Assembly (NCBI GenBank): GCA_041651735.1
Contig: JBAZIR010000001.1
Span: forward strand, 1-64,000
Direction: 5' to 3'
Length of the DNA: 64,000 nt
Origin: CAIQCK01 sp041651735
GTDB taxonomy: Bacteria > Verrucomicrobiota > Verrucomicrobiia > CAIQCK01
The notes below the pieces were generated by a model that ran no database searches, had not been told where the DNA came from, and was given only the letters and a program-made list of their open reading frames with translations. The number at the start of each line of letters is the position of its first letter. The first letter of the stretch is position 1. Of the stretch, positions 44,664-54,619 are shown in pieces. Both the position numbers and the translations under genes were made by a program.

Positions 44664-46376
44664 ATGCAGACGCCGACAGAAACGCCGGATGATTCGAGTG
44701 TCGCGAAACCCGCGACGTTCGATCTGCTGGAGGGTTTCACCTCCGAGCAGGCGGCATTGCTTTCTTCCAAGCTCACGACCCTCTCCATCAAGGCACGTGG
44801 CCTGTTCATCCACGCCGGTGAACCCGGCGACTGTCTTTACATTATCCGCAAGGGTGAGGCTGAAGTGTGCGTGGCGTCGCCCGATGGCAGCGGCGGTCGG
44901 AAAGTGCTCGCCCGGCTCGGCCCCGGCCACGTGGTCGGCGAGATGGCGCTGCTGAATCGCGAGCCGCGCAACGCCGACGTCATCGCCACCACCGATTGCG
45001 AACTGGACCGGCTGTCGGCGGTGGATTTCGAATCGCTCTGCGGCCGGGTGCCCGTGCTGAAAATGGTCCTGACGCGGCTGGTGGCGCATCGGTTGAGCTG
45101 GTCCGGCAGCGACGTTCTGGCGCGGCGCATCGGCTCCTACACCGTGATCGCCCCGATCGGTGAAGGCGGCATGGCATGGGTCTATCGCGCCATTTGCAAC
45201 ACCGTTCCGGCGGACGATCCGGAGCGCCGCGTGGTGGCGCTGAAGATGCTTCCTCATTCACTCGTAACCCGCCCCGGTTTCCTTGAACAGTTCCGCCAGG
45301 AAGCCAACGTCATGACCGGCCTGCGGCACGAGAACATCGTCTCACTCTACGAAACCATTGAGATATACGGCACCATGTTCCTCGTGCTGGAATACGTCCA
45401 GGGCCGCAGTCTGCGCGACTGGGTGGGGAGCCAGGGCAGGCTTTCCCCGGATGAAGTATGGAGCATCGCCTGCAGCATCACGCAGGCTTTGTGCGCAGCT
45501 CATGCCCGCGGTGTCATTCACCGCGACGTGAAGCCGGACAACATCATGTTGCGCCAGGATGGCGTTGTGAAACTCATGGACTTCGGCATCGCCGTGCCCC
45601 TCAAAGGTCCCACGGTGGACCTCGGCGGCGTGGCCATTTCACCCCGTTACGGCGCCCCGGAGATTTTCGCCGGCGAACGCGGCGACCCGGCCGCCGATTT
45701 CTACAATCTGGGGATCATGCTCTACGAAATGGTCACCGGCCGTTCGCCGTTTACGGCTGACTCCTACGAGGAATGGGCGGAAGCGCATCAGACGATCGCG
45801 CCGCCGCCGCTGCAACAGTATTGTCCCGGTCTGCGATCGGACTTGGAGGCGTTGATTAACGCGGCGTTGATCAAAAATCCTGCCGAGCGCTGGCAAGCCA
45901 TTGCGCCGCTGTTGGACCGGCTGTCGGTCAAGACGGTGGTACAGGCCCCGGCGCCGTTGGCCGGGGCGCAGCCGCATATTTGCACGACGAAAGACGGCAG
46001 CCGTATCGCAACCGCCGGACCGTCGCGGGCGATGATGGCGTTCTGGGTCCGGTTCCCCGGCGAGCCGAAAGAGCGCGCGTTCCTGATGACCAAGCCGCTC
46101 GTCATCGGGCGCGATACGCCGGCCGATATCCTGATTGCCGACATGATGGTGTCGCGCCGACATGCTGAATTCTCCGTCACACCCCAGGGCCTGCACGTGC
46201 GCGACCTCGATTCCAGCAACGGTTTGTTCGTCAACGGGGAACAGGTCACGGAAGCGGATCTGCACCAGGGCGACCAACTGCGCATCGGCTCCACCCTGCT
46301 CACCTTCGAGCGGGAGAGTGCCACTGGCATCCACTTCAGCGTCGCCCCGTGCGTGAATCTCCCGGCTGGCGATTAG
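44664..46376 (+). CDS. cNMP-binding / Ser-Thr kinase / FHA protein
   Basis: A 570-residue soluble protein with three regulatory domains. Residues 28-140 are a cyclic-nucleotide-binding domain with GHVVGEMALLNREPRNADVIA, including the conserved GE and R. Residues 158-420 form a protein kinase: GEGGMAWVY loop, VALKM (Lys194), HRDVKPDN (286-293) and DFG (306-308). Residues 478-548 are an FHA domain with IGRD, SRRHAEF and DSSNGLFVNG, which binds phosphothreonine. The start at 44664 follows AGGGA. It is the last gene of the secretion operon; a regulatory role there is inference. Confidence 0.92.
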   Translation: MQTPTETPDDSSVAKPATFDLLEGFTSEQAALLSSKLTTLSIKARGLFIHAGEPGDCLYIIRKGEAEVCVASPDGSGGRKVLARLGPGHVVGEMALLNREPRNADVIATTDCELDRLSAVDFESLCGRVPVLKMVLTRLVAHRLSWSGSDVLARRIGSYTVIAPIGEGGMAWVYRAICNTVPADDPERRVVALKMLPHSLVTRPGFLEQFRQEANVMTGLRHENIVSLYETIEIYGTMFLVLEYVQGRSLRDWVGSQGRLSPDEVWSIACSITQALCAAHARGVIHRDVKPDNIMLRQDGVVKLMDFGIAVPLKGPTVDLGGVAISPRYGAPEIFAGERGDPAADFYNLGIMLYEMVTGRSPFTADSYEEWAEAHQTIAPPPLQQYCPGLRSDLEALINAALIKNPAERWQAIAPLLDRLSVKTVVQAPAPLAGAQPHICTTKDGSRIATAGPSRAMMAFWVRFPGEPKERAFLMTKPLVIGRDTPADILIADMMVSRRHAEFSVTPQGLHVRDLDSSNGLFVNGEQVTEADLHQGDQLRIGSTLLTFERESATGIHFSVAPCVNLPAGD

Positions 46377-47263
46377 GGAGGCGTCAGCGGATCGGCCACG
46401 CCCGGAAGCGTTGCCGTGAACTTCCTCAGATACTTCAGCGCAACCGCGAAATCCTTCGGCAATGGCGCCACCAGTTCCAGCCGTTGGCCGGTGGTTGGAT
46501 GTGTCACCGCCAACCGCTCCGCGTGCAGCGCCAGCCGGCCCAGCAACGGGCGTTCCGCCGTCTCCGAGTGCAGCTTGTAGCCGGGCTTGAGCTGCGACAG
46601 GTACAACGCGCTCCGCTCGCCCTCACCGTAAACCTTGTCGCAAAGGATCGGATACCCCGCGTGCCGCAGGTGCACGCGAATCTGGTGCGTCCGCCCCGTC
46701 TCCGGCTCGCAGGCCACCAGCGTGCAACTCAGGAAAGGCATGCTCTCCCGCTGCCCGCGCAACGCCCGCAGCCGGAACCGCTCCAGCACCCGAAACCGCG
46801 TCAGCGTCTGCTTGCCGCCGTGGCGGAGCTCGATCTGCAGCCACGGCCGCGCTGGATGGGGGCCGAGCTTCAGTTCCACTTCGAAGGCATCTTCCGCCGG
46901 CTCGCCTTCCACCAACGCCACGTAGGATTTGCCGACGGTCCGGTCGTTGAATTGTTTCGACAGCTCGCGCAGCGCGTCGTGCGTTTTCGCCAGCAGCAAC
47001 ACGCCGCTCGTGTCCGCATCAAGCCGGTGGACGTTGGCGAGCATGCTCAGGCCGCGCTCGCGCACCCATGCCGCGCCGGTGTCGAGCGCGCGCCGGACAC
47101 CGGACATGAGGTTTGGTTTCTCCGGATCATAAGTGTCGGGCGAAATCATCAACCCGCTGGGCTTGTCCACCGCCATCAGCGCGTCGTCTTCGTAGAGCAC
47201 CGGCAGTTCCACCGACACACCGGGCGCCAGTGGCAATCGAAAGCTGTTCATCAAGTTACTCAT
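46373..47263 (-). CDS. RluA-family pseudouridine synthase
   Basis: A 296-residue RNA pseudouridine synthase of the RluA family. The catalytic Asp is in NVHRLDADTSGVLLLAK, and GRTHQIRVHLRHAGYPILCDKVYG is the second signature. The N-terminus has YEDDALMAVDKPSGL. It converges on the kinase gene with a 4-base overlap and no terminator between. The RNA site modified is not predictable. Confidence 0.92.
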   Translation of the reverse strand: MSNLMNSFRLPLAPGVSVELPVLYEDDALMAVDKPSGLMISPDTYDPEKPNLMSGVRRALDTGAAWVRERGLSMLANVHRLDADTSGVLLLAKTHDALRELSKQFNDRTVGKSYVALVEGEPAEDAFEVELKLGPHPARPWLQIELRHGGKQTLTRFRVLERFRLRALRGQRESMPFLSCTLVACEPETGRTHQIRVHLRHAGYPILCDKVYGEGERSALYLSQLKPGYKLHSETAERPLLGRLALHAERLAVTHPTTGQRLELVAPLPKDFAVALKYLRKFTATLPGVADPLTPP

Positions 47264-47354
47264 CGCACATCACACGTCCATCTTGCAGTCACAAAACCAT
47301 TGTCCTAGATTCTCCCGTCCACGTTATGAAACAAAACAGGAACGAGCAAGACGT

Positions 47355-48362
47355 ATGATCATGCCGCGCGAACCAGGCTACATCGAGCGCGCCGACGCCT
47401 CCTACGACGCCGGCCAGTTCGAGAAGGCCATGGAGCTGTACCAGAAACATATCGAGATGGAACCGGATGCGCCGGAAGGCTACGAGGGACTCGGCCTGAG
47501 CCTGTGGGCGCTGGAGCGCCATCGCGACGCGCTCCGTGCGCTGGACACCGCGCAGAAGTTTGACCCCGAAAACGCCGGCATCGCCATCAACCGCGCCGCC
47601 TTGCTCACCGACGTGCTCGAACGCCACGAGGAAACCGTCGCCATCTGCGAGGGCCTCACCCGCCGCAATCTCAAGCGCAACGACGTGCGCGACGCCCGTT
47701 ACTTTGCCGCCAAGGCGCACTTCCGTCTCGGCAACGATGCCGAGGCGCTGGCCCTGCTTGACGCCGCGTTGCGCGATGCGCCCGGCGACATCGAACTGCT
47801 GAGCTGGAAAGCGCATGTGCTTTTCGAGAGCGGCCACTACGAGAAAGCCAAGCTCGCCCACGAGAAATGCCTGCAACTTGACAGCGACGATCCCGGCATC
47901 TGGTGGGATTACGGCCTGGTGATCGAGAAATTGGGCGAGGAGGTTGCCTCCCACCGGGCGTTCGAGCGCGCGCACGAACTGGATCCGGAGGATTTTCCGC
48001 TGCCGGTGCCGATCTCGGCGAAGGCGGCTGAGCGCATCGCTGTCCGAACGCTGGAGGAGCTGCCGGATGATTTCCGCGACGCCATCCGCGACGTGCCGGT
48101 GATCGTGGACGATTTCCCGTCGCGCGAGTTTGTGCTGGAGAACCCGACGCTCGGCCCGCAAATCCTCGGATTGTTCACCGGCAACACCCACGGCGAACAG
48201 CAGCCCGTGCCGACCGCCATCATGATCTTTCGCAAGAACCTGGAGAAAATTGTTGTCGACCGGGAGGAACTCCTCGTCGAAATCCGTAAGACGCTTCTCC
48301 ACGAGATCGGCCACTATCTCGGCCTGAACGAGGACGATCTGAAAGAGCGGGGATTGGAGTAG
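47355..48362 (+). CDS. TPR protein with C-terminal zincin metallopeptidase domain
   Basis: A 335-residue cytoplasmic protein. Residues 5-215 hold several TPRs (SYDAGQFEKAMELYQKHIEM, AHVLFESGHYEKAKLAHEKCLQL). Residues about 225-335 are a Zincin_1-type metallopeptidase-like domain (VPVIVDDFPS, ILGLFTGN) ending with the zinc motif LLHEIGHYLGLNEDDL. The small domain alone is common; the fusion to TPRs is less so. The start is ATG 47355 or 47361. Confidence 0.85.
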   Translation: MIMPREPGYIERADASYDAGQFEKAMELYQKHIEMEPDAPEGYEGLGLSLWALERHRDALRALDTAQKFDPENAGIAINRAALLTDVLERHEETVAICEGLTRRNLKRNDVRDARYFAAKAHFRLGNDAEALALLDAALRDAPGDIELLSWKAHVLFESGHYEKAKLAHEKCLQLDSDDPGIWWDYGLVIEKLGEEVASHRAFERAHELDPEDFPLPVPISAKAAERIAVRTLEELPDDFRDAIRDVPVIVDDFPSREFVLENPTLGPQILGLFTGNTHGEQQPVPTAIMIFRKNLEKIVVDREELLVEIRKTLLHEIGHYLGLNEDDLKERGLE

Positions 48363-48410
48363 GCACAGGCGCCTGCCTGCGCTCCGGCCGAAGCCGATTC
48401 CACAGTTGAA

Positions 48411-49049
48411 ATGAACGAACCCGCTGCGAACCACACGATTCGAGTGATTCTATTCGACCTCGGTGGCGTGCTCGTGGAGTTCGACGGCATCGCGCCGTTG
48501 ATCGCCCTCTCCGGCAACAGGCTGGACAAGGAAGGCGCCCGCCGGTTCTGGCTCACGTCGCCGTCGGTCCGCCAACTCGAAACCGGGAAGTGCGGCGCGG
48601 AGGAGTTCGCCCGCAGCGCCGTTGCCGAGCTGGGCCTCACGATGGCGCCGGATGTTTTCCTGCGACAGTTCGTGAGTTGGGACCGCGGCCCGATGGACGG
48701 CGCGCTCAGCCTGCTGGACGCGCTCAAGCCGCGCTTCCTCCTGGCCTGTCTCAGCAATAACAACGAGCTGCATTGGAACCGGCTTTGCGACGAGACGGTG
48801 CTCCCGGGGAAATTTCACCGGTGCTATCTCTCGCAGGAGATCGGCCTGATGAAGCCGGATCCAGCTTCGTTCAGCTACGTGGTTCGCGATCTTGAAACCG
48901 CTCCGGAACACATCCTCTTCTTCGACGACAACCCGGAGTGCGTGGAGGCGGCGCAGCGGCTGGGGCTTCACGCCCGCCGTGCGCGCGGTGTTGAAGAGGT
49001 GAAGGCGGTGTTGGCGGAACTGGGATTGTATCCCGATACCGCGGGTTGA
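48411..49049 (+). CDS. HAD-superfamily hydrolase
   Basis: A 212-residue HAD protein: motif I ILFDLGGVLVEF, motif II CLSNNNELHW, motif III Lys in GLMKPDPASF, and motif IV FFDDNPECVEAA. The second acidic residue of motif I, normally the general acid (DxD), is replaced by Gly (DLG); this occurs in YihX/epoxide-hydrolase-like subgroups. So it may be a haloacid dehalogenase-type or sugar-phosphate phosphatase; substrate unknown. Confidence 0.87.
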   Translation: MNEPAANHTIRVILFDLGGVLVEFDGIAPLIALSGNRLDKEGARRFWLTSPSVRQLETGKCGAEEFARSAVAELGLTMAPDVFLRQFVSWDRGPMDGALSLLDALKPRFLLACLSNNNELHWNRLCDETVLPGKFHRCYLSQEIGLMKPDPASFSYVVRDLETAPEHILFFDDNPECVEAAQRLGLHARRARGVEEVKAVLAELGLYPDTAG

Positions 49050-49060
49050 CGGCGGAGTGC

Positions 49061-50014
49061 CTACTTCGCTGCGTCGGGGGGAGCGTTAAAATCGTCGATG
49101 AACCGCTGGATCAGCGCGGCGTTCCAGTTGCCCGGCATCGGGCTGTCCTGGTTCGCGATGAGGTCGTCCACGGTTGGCTGTTTCGACGGCACGCCGTCGG
49201 CCGGCACTTCAAGCCGCGCGATCCAGACGACCGCATTGAGAACGACTTTACGGAAATCATTATGCGCCCAGTTCCAGTGGACGTGGCCGCCGGTGAAGCC
49301 GAAACCGCGCGCGCCGTCGGGCCGTTGATAGGCCCAGCCAACGTCCTCGGCCATTCCCATCCGCGCGCGGACCGCGGGGTTGCCGCTGTGCGGGCCGTCG
49401 GGGCGCTTGCGCGTGCTGTCGGGCGGCACGGCGCTGAGGATCGGCGTCACGCCCTCCATGTTTTCGCGGAACCGCATGTGGCAATACCACTCGTCGTGAA
49501 TCCGGAACGGCTTCACGCCACGCGCGACCGGGTGCTGCGGAAGTTTGTTGAACTTGGCGATCCACGACGGATTGATGGACCAGTGTTGTTCGTAGCAACC
49601 GCCGATCCAGTCGCGCATCTTATCCATCGTTTCCTTCTTGCCGGGGTCTACCGTGTAGTGGAGGCACGCGAGGCCGACGCCTTTTTTCATCAGCGCGTCG
49701 AGTTCGGCAAGGTGCTCGTTGAGCAACCGGCCGCCGTCGCAGTAAATGACGATCGCGTCAGCGCCGTCGAGCGCCTTTGCGTCGGCCGGCCAGCCGCGCG
49801 AAACGATCGCGTGGAGCTTGTCCGGCATCGCATCGTTCAGCGCCTTCGCAAGGAGCAGGCAACCGGCGTTGTGCGCGTGCGAGCCGAAGCCGTGGCTGCC
49901 TGCGCCGGCGAGGAAGACGATCTTCTTTTTGCCGTCAGCCGCGCCGGCATTCCCGGCGAAGCAGAGGACGAGAACCACACCCAGCGGCACGAGCAACGAG
50001 CGAATCAATTTCAT
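49061..50014 (-). CDS. Secreted ThuA-domain protein
   Basis: A 317-residue exported protein with a signal peptide (LLVPLGVVLVLCFAGNAGAA) and a ThuA-like domain of class I amidotransferase fold: KIVFLAGAGSHGFGSHAHNAG, DAIVIYCDGG and GVGLACLHYTVDPG. Later motifs are RIHDEWYCHMRF and GFGFTGGHVHWNW. ThuA is tied to trehalose use in rhizobia, but homologues in this phylum are many and uncharacterised. It is divergent from the sulfatase gene. Confidence 0.85.
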   Translation of the reverse strand: MKLIRSLLVPLGVVLVLCFAGNAGAADGKKKIVFLAGAGSHGFGSHAHNAGCLLLAKALNDAMPDKLHAIVSRGWPADAKALDGADAIVIYCDGGRLLNEHLAELDALMKKGVGLACLHYTVDPGKKETMDKMRDWIGGCYEQHWSINPSWIAKFNKLPQHPVARGVKPFRIHDEWYCHMRFRENMEGVTPILSAVPPDSTRKRPDGPHSGNPAVRARMGMAEDVGWAYQRPDGARGFGFTGGHVHWNWAHNDFRKVVLNAVVWIARLEVPADGVPSKQPTVDDLIANQDSPMPGNWNAALIQRFIDDFNAPPDAAK

Positions 50015-50151
50015 AATAATGCCTCCGACGGTGGAACTCTTATCATCCGACCTCGATGGAATCCAGCTTCAACCGCAGGGGCGTGTTCTGCAAGATTTGG
50101 CGTGGACGATGCCGGCCCCGGCGGTAGTATGACGGTCAGGAGTACATCATC

Positions 50152-51639
50152 ATGACGACCCAAATGTTTGCTCGCACGTTCGTTCGCAGTCTCTGCTCCA
50201 TCCTCTGCGCTGTCATGGCGACGGCATGGCTGTGTCCCGCGACCGGGGGCGCGGCGGCCGACGCCGCCAATCGGTTGCCCAATATCGTTATCATCTTTTG
50301 CGATGACATGGGCTATGCGGACGTCGGTTGTTTCGGCGCCCAGGGCTACACCACGCCGCACCTCGACCGCATGGCGGCGCAGGGCGTGCGCTTCACCAAC
50401 TTCCACGTCCCGCAGGCCGTCTGTTCGGCGTCACGCGCGGCGCTAATGACCGGCTGCTATCCGAACCGCATTGGCATCCACGGCGCGCTCAGTCCGAAGG
50501 TGAACCACGGCATCGCCAACAGCGAGATGACGCTTGCCGAGCTCGTGAAACAGAAAGGCTACGCGACCGGCATGGCAGGCAAATGGCATCTCGGCCATCA
50601 TCCGCAGTTCCTGCCGGTGCATCACGGCTTCGATGAATACCTCGGCCTGCCCTACTCCAACGACATGTGGCCCCGTCACCCGGAGGCAAAGAAAGGAACG
50701 TATCCCGGCCTGCCGATGATCGAAGGCGACAAACCGATCAAGGTCGGCCTCGACCACAAGGATCAGGAACAACTCACCACGCAATACACCGAGCGCGCGG
50801 TGCGGTTCATCGAAAAGAACAAGGACCGGCCGTTCTTCTTCTATCTCGCCCATTCCATGCCGCACGTGCCGCTCCACGTCAGTGACAAGTTCCGCGGCAA
50901 GACGGCGCGCGGGCTGTTTGGCGATGTGATCTCGGAGATTGACTGGTCGGTCGGCCAGGTGCTCGCCGCGCTGGAGCGCTGCGGCGTCGCCGACAACACA
51001 TGGGTCATCTTCACCAGCGACAACGGGCCGTGGCTTTCCTACGGTGACCACGCGGGATCGACCGGGCCGTTGCGCGAGGGCAAGGGCACCGAGTGGGAGG
51101 GCGGCACGCGCGTGCCGTGCATCATGCGCTGGCCGGACAAACTGGGCGTGGGCAAGTCGAGCGACGCGATGTTCATGACAATTGATTTGTTGCCGACGAT
51201 CGCGAAACTGATCGGCGCGAAACTGCCGGAGCATAAAATTGATGGCCTCGACGTGTGGCCCGTCATCGCCGGCAATCAAGGCGCGAAGAACTCGCACGAG
51301 GCCTATGCGTTCTACTACGCGAACAATCAATTGCAGGGCGTGGGGACCGGCGATGGCCGTTGGAAACTGCTGTTCCCGCACGCTTACCGCACGCTCGGCG
51401 GCAGACCCGGCGGCAAGGACGGCATCCCGGTCAAATACGAGCAGCGCAGGGTCGAACAGCCCGAACTCTACGATCTCCAGAACGACGTGGGTGAAACGAA
51501 GAACATCATCGCCGGGCATCCCGACATCGTGAAACGGCTGGGAACCTTCGCCGAAAAGATGCGCGCCGATCTCGGCGACAATCTGACCAAGCGCAAAGGC
51601 GACGGCGTCCGCGAGCCGGGGAGAATCCCGGAACAGTAG
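50152..51639 (+). CDS. Secreted type I sulfatase
   Basis: A 495-residue exported sulfatase with a signal peptide ending around residue 36. Metal-binding aspartates are in IIFCDDMGYADVGCFGA, the formylglycine motif is CSASR at 91-95 (Cys91), and the next segments are GKWHLGHHP and FTSDNGPW. The second metal-site segment fits family S1. It hydrolyses sulfate esters, probably of a polysaccharide. The maturation enzyme is not in the window. It diverges from the ThuA gene. Confidence 0.95.
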   Translation: MTTQMFARTFVRSLCSILCAVMATAWLCPATGGAAADAANRLPNIVIIFCDDMGYADVGCFGAQGYTTPHLDRMAAQGVRFTNFHVPQAVCSASRAALMTGCYPNRIGIHGALSPKVNHGIANSEMTLAELVKQKGYATGMAGKWHLGHHPQFLPVHHGFDEYLGLPYSNDMWPRHPEAKKGTYPGLPMIEGDKPIKVGLDHKDQEQLTTQYTERAVRFIEKNKDRPFFFYLAHSMPHVPLHVSDKFRGKTARGLFGDVISEIDWSVGQVLAALERCGVADNTWVIFTSDNGPWLSYGDHAGSTGPLREGKGTEWEGGTRVPCIMRWPDKLGVGKSSDAMFMTIDLLPTIAKLIGAKLPEHKIDGLDVWPVIAGNQGAKNSHEAYAFYYANNQLQGVGTGDGRWKLLFPHAYRTLGGRPGGKDGIPVKYEQRRVEQPELYDLQNDVGETKNIIAGHPDIVKRLGTFAEKMRADLGDNLTKRKGDGVREPGRIPEQ

Positions 51640-51703
51640 TCCGGCTCGTCCGCGTCATATTTGGCTTGAGCCAACCCGGCGGCTCCCCTAGAAGCAGTAT
51701 GAC

Positions 51704-52885
51704 ATGAGTTCAACTCCTGCCCCTTCCAAACCTGCCTCCTCCAAACCGCCGCGCCTGATGTCGCTCGATGTGTTCCGCGGCTTTACGATGCTCGCGATGG
51801 CCTCCAGCGGGCTGGGCATCATTGCGGTCGCGAAGAAGATGCCGGACTCGATCTGGGCGAGCATCGCGCCGCAACTGCAACACGTGGAATGGATTGGCTG
51901 CAGCGCATGGGACCTGATTCAGCCGGCGTTCATGTTCATCGTGGGCGTGGCGATGCCGTTCTCGTTCGCGCGGCGCGCGGCCGATGGCCAGTCGTTTGGG
52001 CAGCAATGGCGGCACGCGCTGGTCCGGGCGGCGGTGCTGGTGTTTCTGGGTGCGATGCTCTACGGACAAACCACGCGCGCCTACGTGTTCACCAATGTGC
52101 TCGCGCAGATCGGGCTGGGCTACGCGTTCGTGTTCCTGCTCATCGGTCGCAGTTGGCGCGTGCAGCTCGGAGTGGTTGCAGCAATTCTCGCGGGCTACTG
52201 GCTGGCGTTCGCGGCATATCCGCTCCCGCCACAGGATTTCGATCATGCGAAGGTTGGCGCCAAGGGCGCGGAGGTGTTGCCCGGTTTCTGGGCGCATTGG
52301 AGCAAGAACACCAACCTCGCCGCGGACTTTGACCGGTGGTTCCTGAACCTTCTGCCGCAGGCGAAGCGGTTCGAGTTCAACAGCGGCGGCTACCAAACGC
52401 TGAACTTCGTGCCCGAGGCAGTGAACATGATTCTCGGCCTGATGGCGGGGGAGATGTTGCGGCGCGAGACGAACAGCCGCCGGCGGCTGGGCTGGCTCGC
52501 CGTGGCCGGCACGGTATGCCTCGTACTCGGCGGGGTTGCGAGCCTCACGATCTGCCCGATGGTGAAACGGATTTGGACGCCGTCGTTCGCGCTCTGGAGC
52601 GCAGGCTGGACGCTGTGGCTGCTGGCGGCGTTCTACCTGGTGATTGATGTGGCGGGCTGGCGGCGCTGGAGCTTCCCACTGTTGGTTGTTGGCATGAACT
52701 CCATTGCGATCTACTTGATGGCGCAGCTCTGGCCGGGATGGATCAGGACATTGCTGAAGGCGCACATCGGGCAGGAATTTTTCAGCGGCGCCTACGGCCC
52801 GATCTGGGAGCAATCGGCCGTGCTGCTGGTGCTGTGGATGATCTGCTGGTGGCTGTACCGGCAGCGGGTGTTTCTAAAGATCTGA
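51704..52885 (+). CDS. DUF5009 / NagX-type membrane protein
   Basis: A 393-residue polytopic inner-membrane protein with about ten hydrophobic segments. The start region RLMSLDVFRGFTMLAMASSG, and the mid-protein IGCSAWDLIQPAFMFIVGVAMPFSF, match DUF5009/NagX-type proteins related to heparan-alpha-glucosaminide acetyltransferase (HGSNAT), which transfer acetyl groups to amino sugars across a membrane. It follows the sulfatase and fits a sulfated or amino-sugar glycan theme. Acetyltransferase activity is unproven here. Confidence 0.8.
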   Translation: MSSTPAPSKPASSKPPRLMSLDVFRGFTMLAMASSGLGIIAVAKKMPDSIWASIAPQLQHVEWIGCSAWDLIQPAFMFIVGVAMPFSFARRAADGQSFGQQWRHALVRAAVLVFLGAMLYGQTTRAYVFTNVLAQIGLGYAFVFLLIGRSWRVQLGVVAAILAGYWLAFAAYPLPPQDFDHAKVGAKGAEVLPGFWAHWSKNTNLAADFDRWFLNLLPQAKRFEFNSGGYQTLNFVPEAVNMILGLMAGEMLRRETNSRRRLGWLAVAGTVCLVLGGVASLTICPMVKRIWTPSFALWSAGWTLWLLAAFYLVIDVAGWRRWSFPLLVVGMNSIAIYLMAQLWPGWIRTLLKAHIGQEFFSGAYGPIWEQSAVLLVLWMICWWLYRQRVFLKI

Positions 52886-53147
52886 AGCGCGCGATGAGAA
52901 TCAGCGGCCGCTGGTCAGGCGCAAGGACAGCGGCGTGCGCGAATCCAGCGATCCCTTGCGTCGCGGCCAGGCTTTGACTTTGCTGTTGTATAGCGCACGG
53001 CAGGAGCTACACTGCCGCGAAGGTTAACAAGGACATCACCATGACGGTGCCAATGTCGCAGCAAGACCCCCAACACCAGTGCAGACCGCTGTTCCCATCC
53101 GCTGCGCATTGCAAGACTCACCTCACGCACTGAAGGAAAAGACCCCC

Positions 53148-54503
53148 ATGAACAATCAATTCACCCGCCGCCATTTTATCCAAAGCGCCGCCGCAAGCTC
53201 TGCCGCACTCGCCTGGCTCAGCGCGCGCACCGGTCCCAACGTTTTCGCAGCCGACGCCGCCAAACCCGCCATCCTCGGCGGCAAACCCGCCCACACCGGC
53301 GGCTGGCCGAAGTGGCCGGAGTGGCGCAATGAATGGGAGGCGCAGGTCCTCGATGTGCTGCGCAGCGGCCGTTGGTGCCGCGCGGGCGGCGGCGGCCATG
53401 TGCCGGAGTTCGAGGCCGCCTGGGCCAAGCTCCTCGGCGCCAAGCGCGCCCTCGGCACCGCCAGCGGCACCACCGCGCTCATCACCAGCCTCTACGTCGC
53501 AGGCGTGGACGCCGGCGACGAAGTCATCTGCTCGCCCTACACCTTCAGCGCCAGCTATAATGCCATCCTCATCCAGAAGGCCCTGCCGGTCTTCGCCGAC
53601 ACCAACCCTGAGACGCTCACGATGTGTCCGAAGAGCATCGAGAGCCGCATCACGGAGCGCACCAAAGCCATCCTGCCCGTCCACATCTACGGCATGCCGT
53701 GTTACATGGACGAGATCAACGCCATCGCGAAGAAACACAAACTCGCGGTGGTCGAGGACGCCTGCCAGGCGTGGCTGGCTGAATACAAAGGCCGCAAGTG
53801 CGGCACGCTCGGCGATCTGGGCTGCTTCAGCTTCCAGAACTCCAAGCACATCCCCTCCGGCGAAGGCGGCGCGGTCACCGGCATGAGCGACGAGCTGCTC
53901 GATCGCTGCCATTCGTTCCACAACTGCGGCCGTTCCGTCGGCAGCTTCAAGGGCCACGGCTGTTTCGCCCGCGGTACCAACTACCGGATGCAGCACTTCC
54001 AAGCCGTCATCCTCCTGCAACAGATCGAGAAACTGGTCAAGGAGACCGCGCACCGTCAGGCCAACGCCGACTACCTCATCGCCGGCCTGAACCAGATCGG
54101 CGGCCTCGTCCCCGTGCGTTTGCCGGAGAACAGCCGCGCCGTGTGGCATCTCTTCCCGATGCGATACGACGCTGCGCAATTCAACGGCCTGTCGCGCGGC
54201 AAGTTCATGCAGGCTCTCGGCAAGGAAGGCGTCCCCAGCAGCGGCGGCTACGGCGAGCAATACAACGATGGCATGTTGGACGAAGCGATCAACTCGACCG
54301 GCTACAAGCGCCTCTGGAGTGCCGACCGGCTCAAGGCCTATCGCGAAAGCTTCAAGGACCTCAAGGGCAACGCGCAGGTTTGCGCGACCACTGTCGCCAT
54401 CGGCCAGAACATGCTGTTGGCCGACCGCAGCGCGATGGACCAGATCCTCGACGCCATTCGCAAGATCAAAGCCCACAGCGCCGCGCTGGCGAAGAAGGCG
54501 TGA
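53148..54503 (+). CDS. Tat-exported DegT/DnrJ-type aminotransferase-like protein, copy 1
   Basis: A 451-residue PLP-fold protein of the DegT/DnrJ/EryC1/StrS family with a Tat signal at its N-terminus (FTRRHFIQSAAASSAALAW), so it is probably exported folded with cofactor. The family's conserved Asp is in VVEDACQA (Asp204) and the PLP lysine is Lys233 in FQNSKHIPSGEGG. SGTTALITSL is the family's early motif. The start at 53148 gives the Tat signal; upstream frame residues are not needed. A gapless paralogue lies at 60653. DegT enzymes normally act on nucleotide sugars in the cytoplasm, so export is odd. Confidence 0.88.
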   Translation: MNNQFTRRHFIQSAAASSAALAWLSARTGPNVFAADAAKPAILGGKPAHTGGWPKWPEWRNEWEAQVLDVLRSGRWCRAGGGGHVPEFEAAWAKLLGAKRALGTASGTTALITSLYVAGVDAGDEVICSPYTFSASYNAILIQKALPVFADTNPETLTMCPKSIESRITERTKAILPVHIYGMPCYMDEINAIAKKHKLAVVEDACQAWLAEYKGRKCGTLGDLGCFSFQNSKHIPSGEGGAVTGMSDELLDRCHSFHNCGRSVGSFKGHGCFARGTNYRMQHFQAVILLQQIEKLVKETAHRQANADYLIAGLNQIGGLVPVRLPENSRAVWHLFPMRYDAAQFNGLSRGKFMQALGKEGVPSSGGYGEQYNDGMLDEAINSTGYKRLWSADRLKAYRESFKDLKGNAQVCATTVAIGQNMLLADRSAMDQILDAIRKIKAHSAALAKKA

Positions 54504-54619
54504 GAAGACTCCCTTGATGTTGAGACTCGACTCAATAACTCAAACCAGCGCTGTTCCTTCGGGTGGACAGAATTAACAACTCTCGTCCTTTTGCTCCTGA
54601 CAGGATCCAGAAGAATTTT

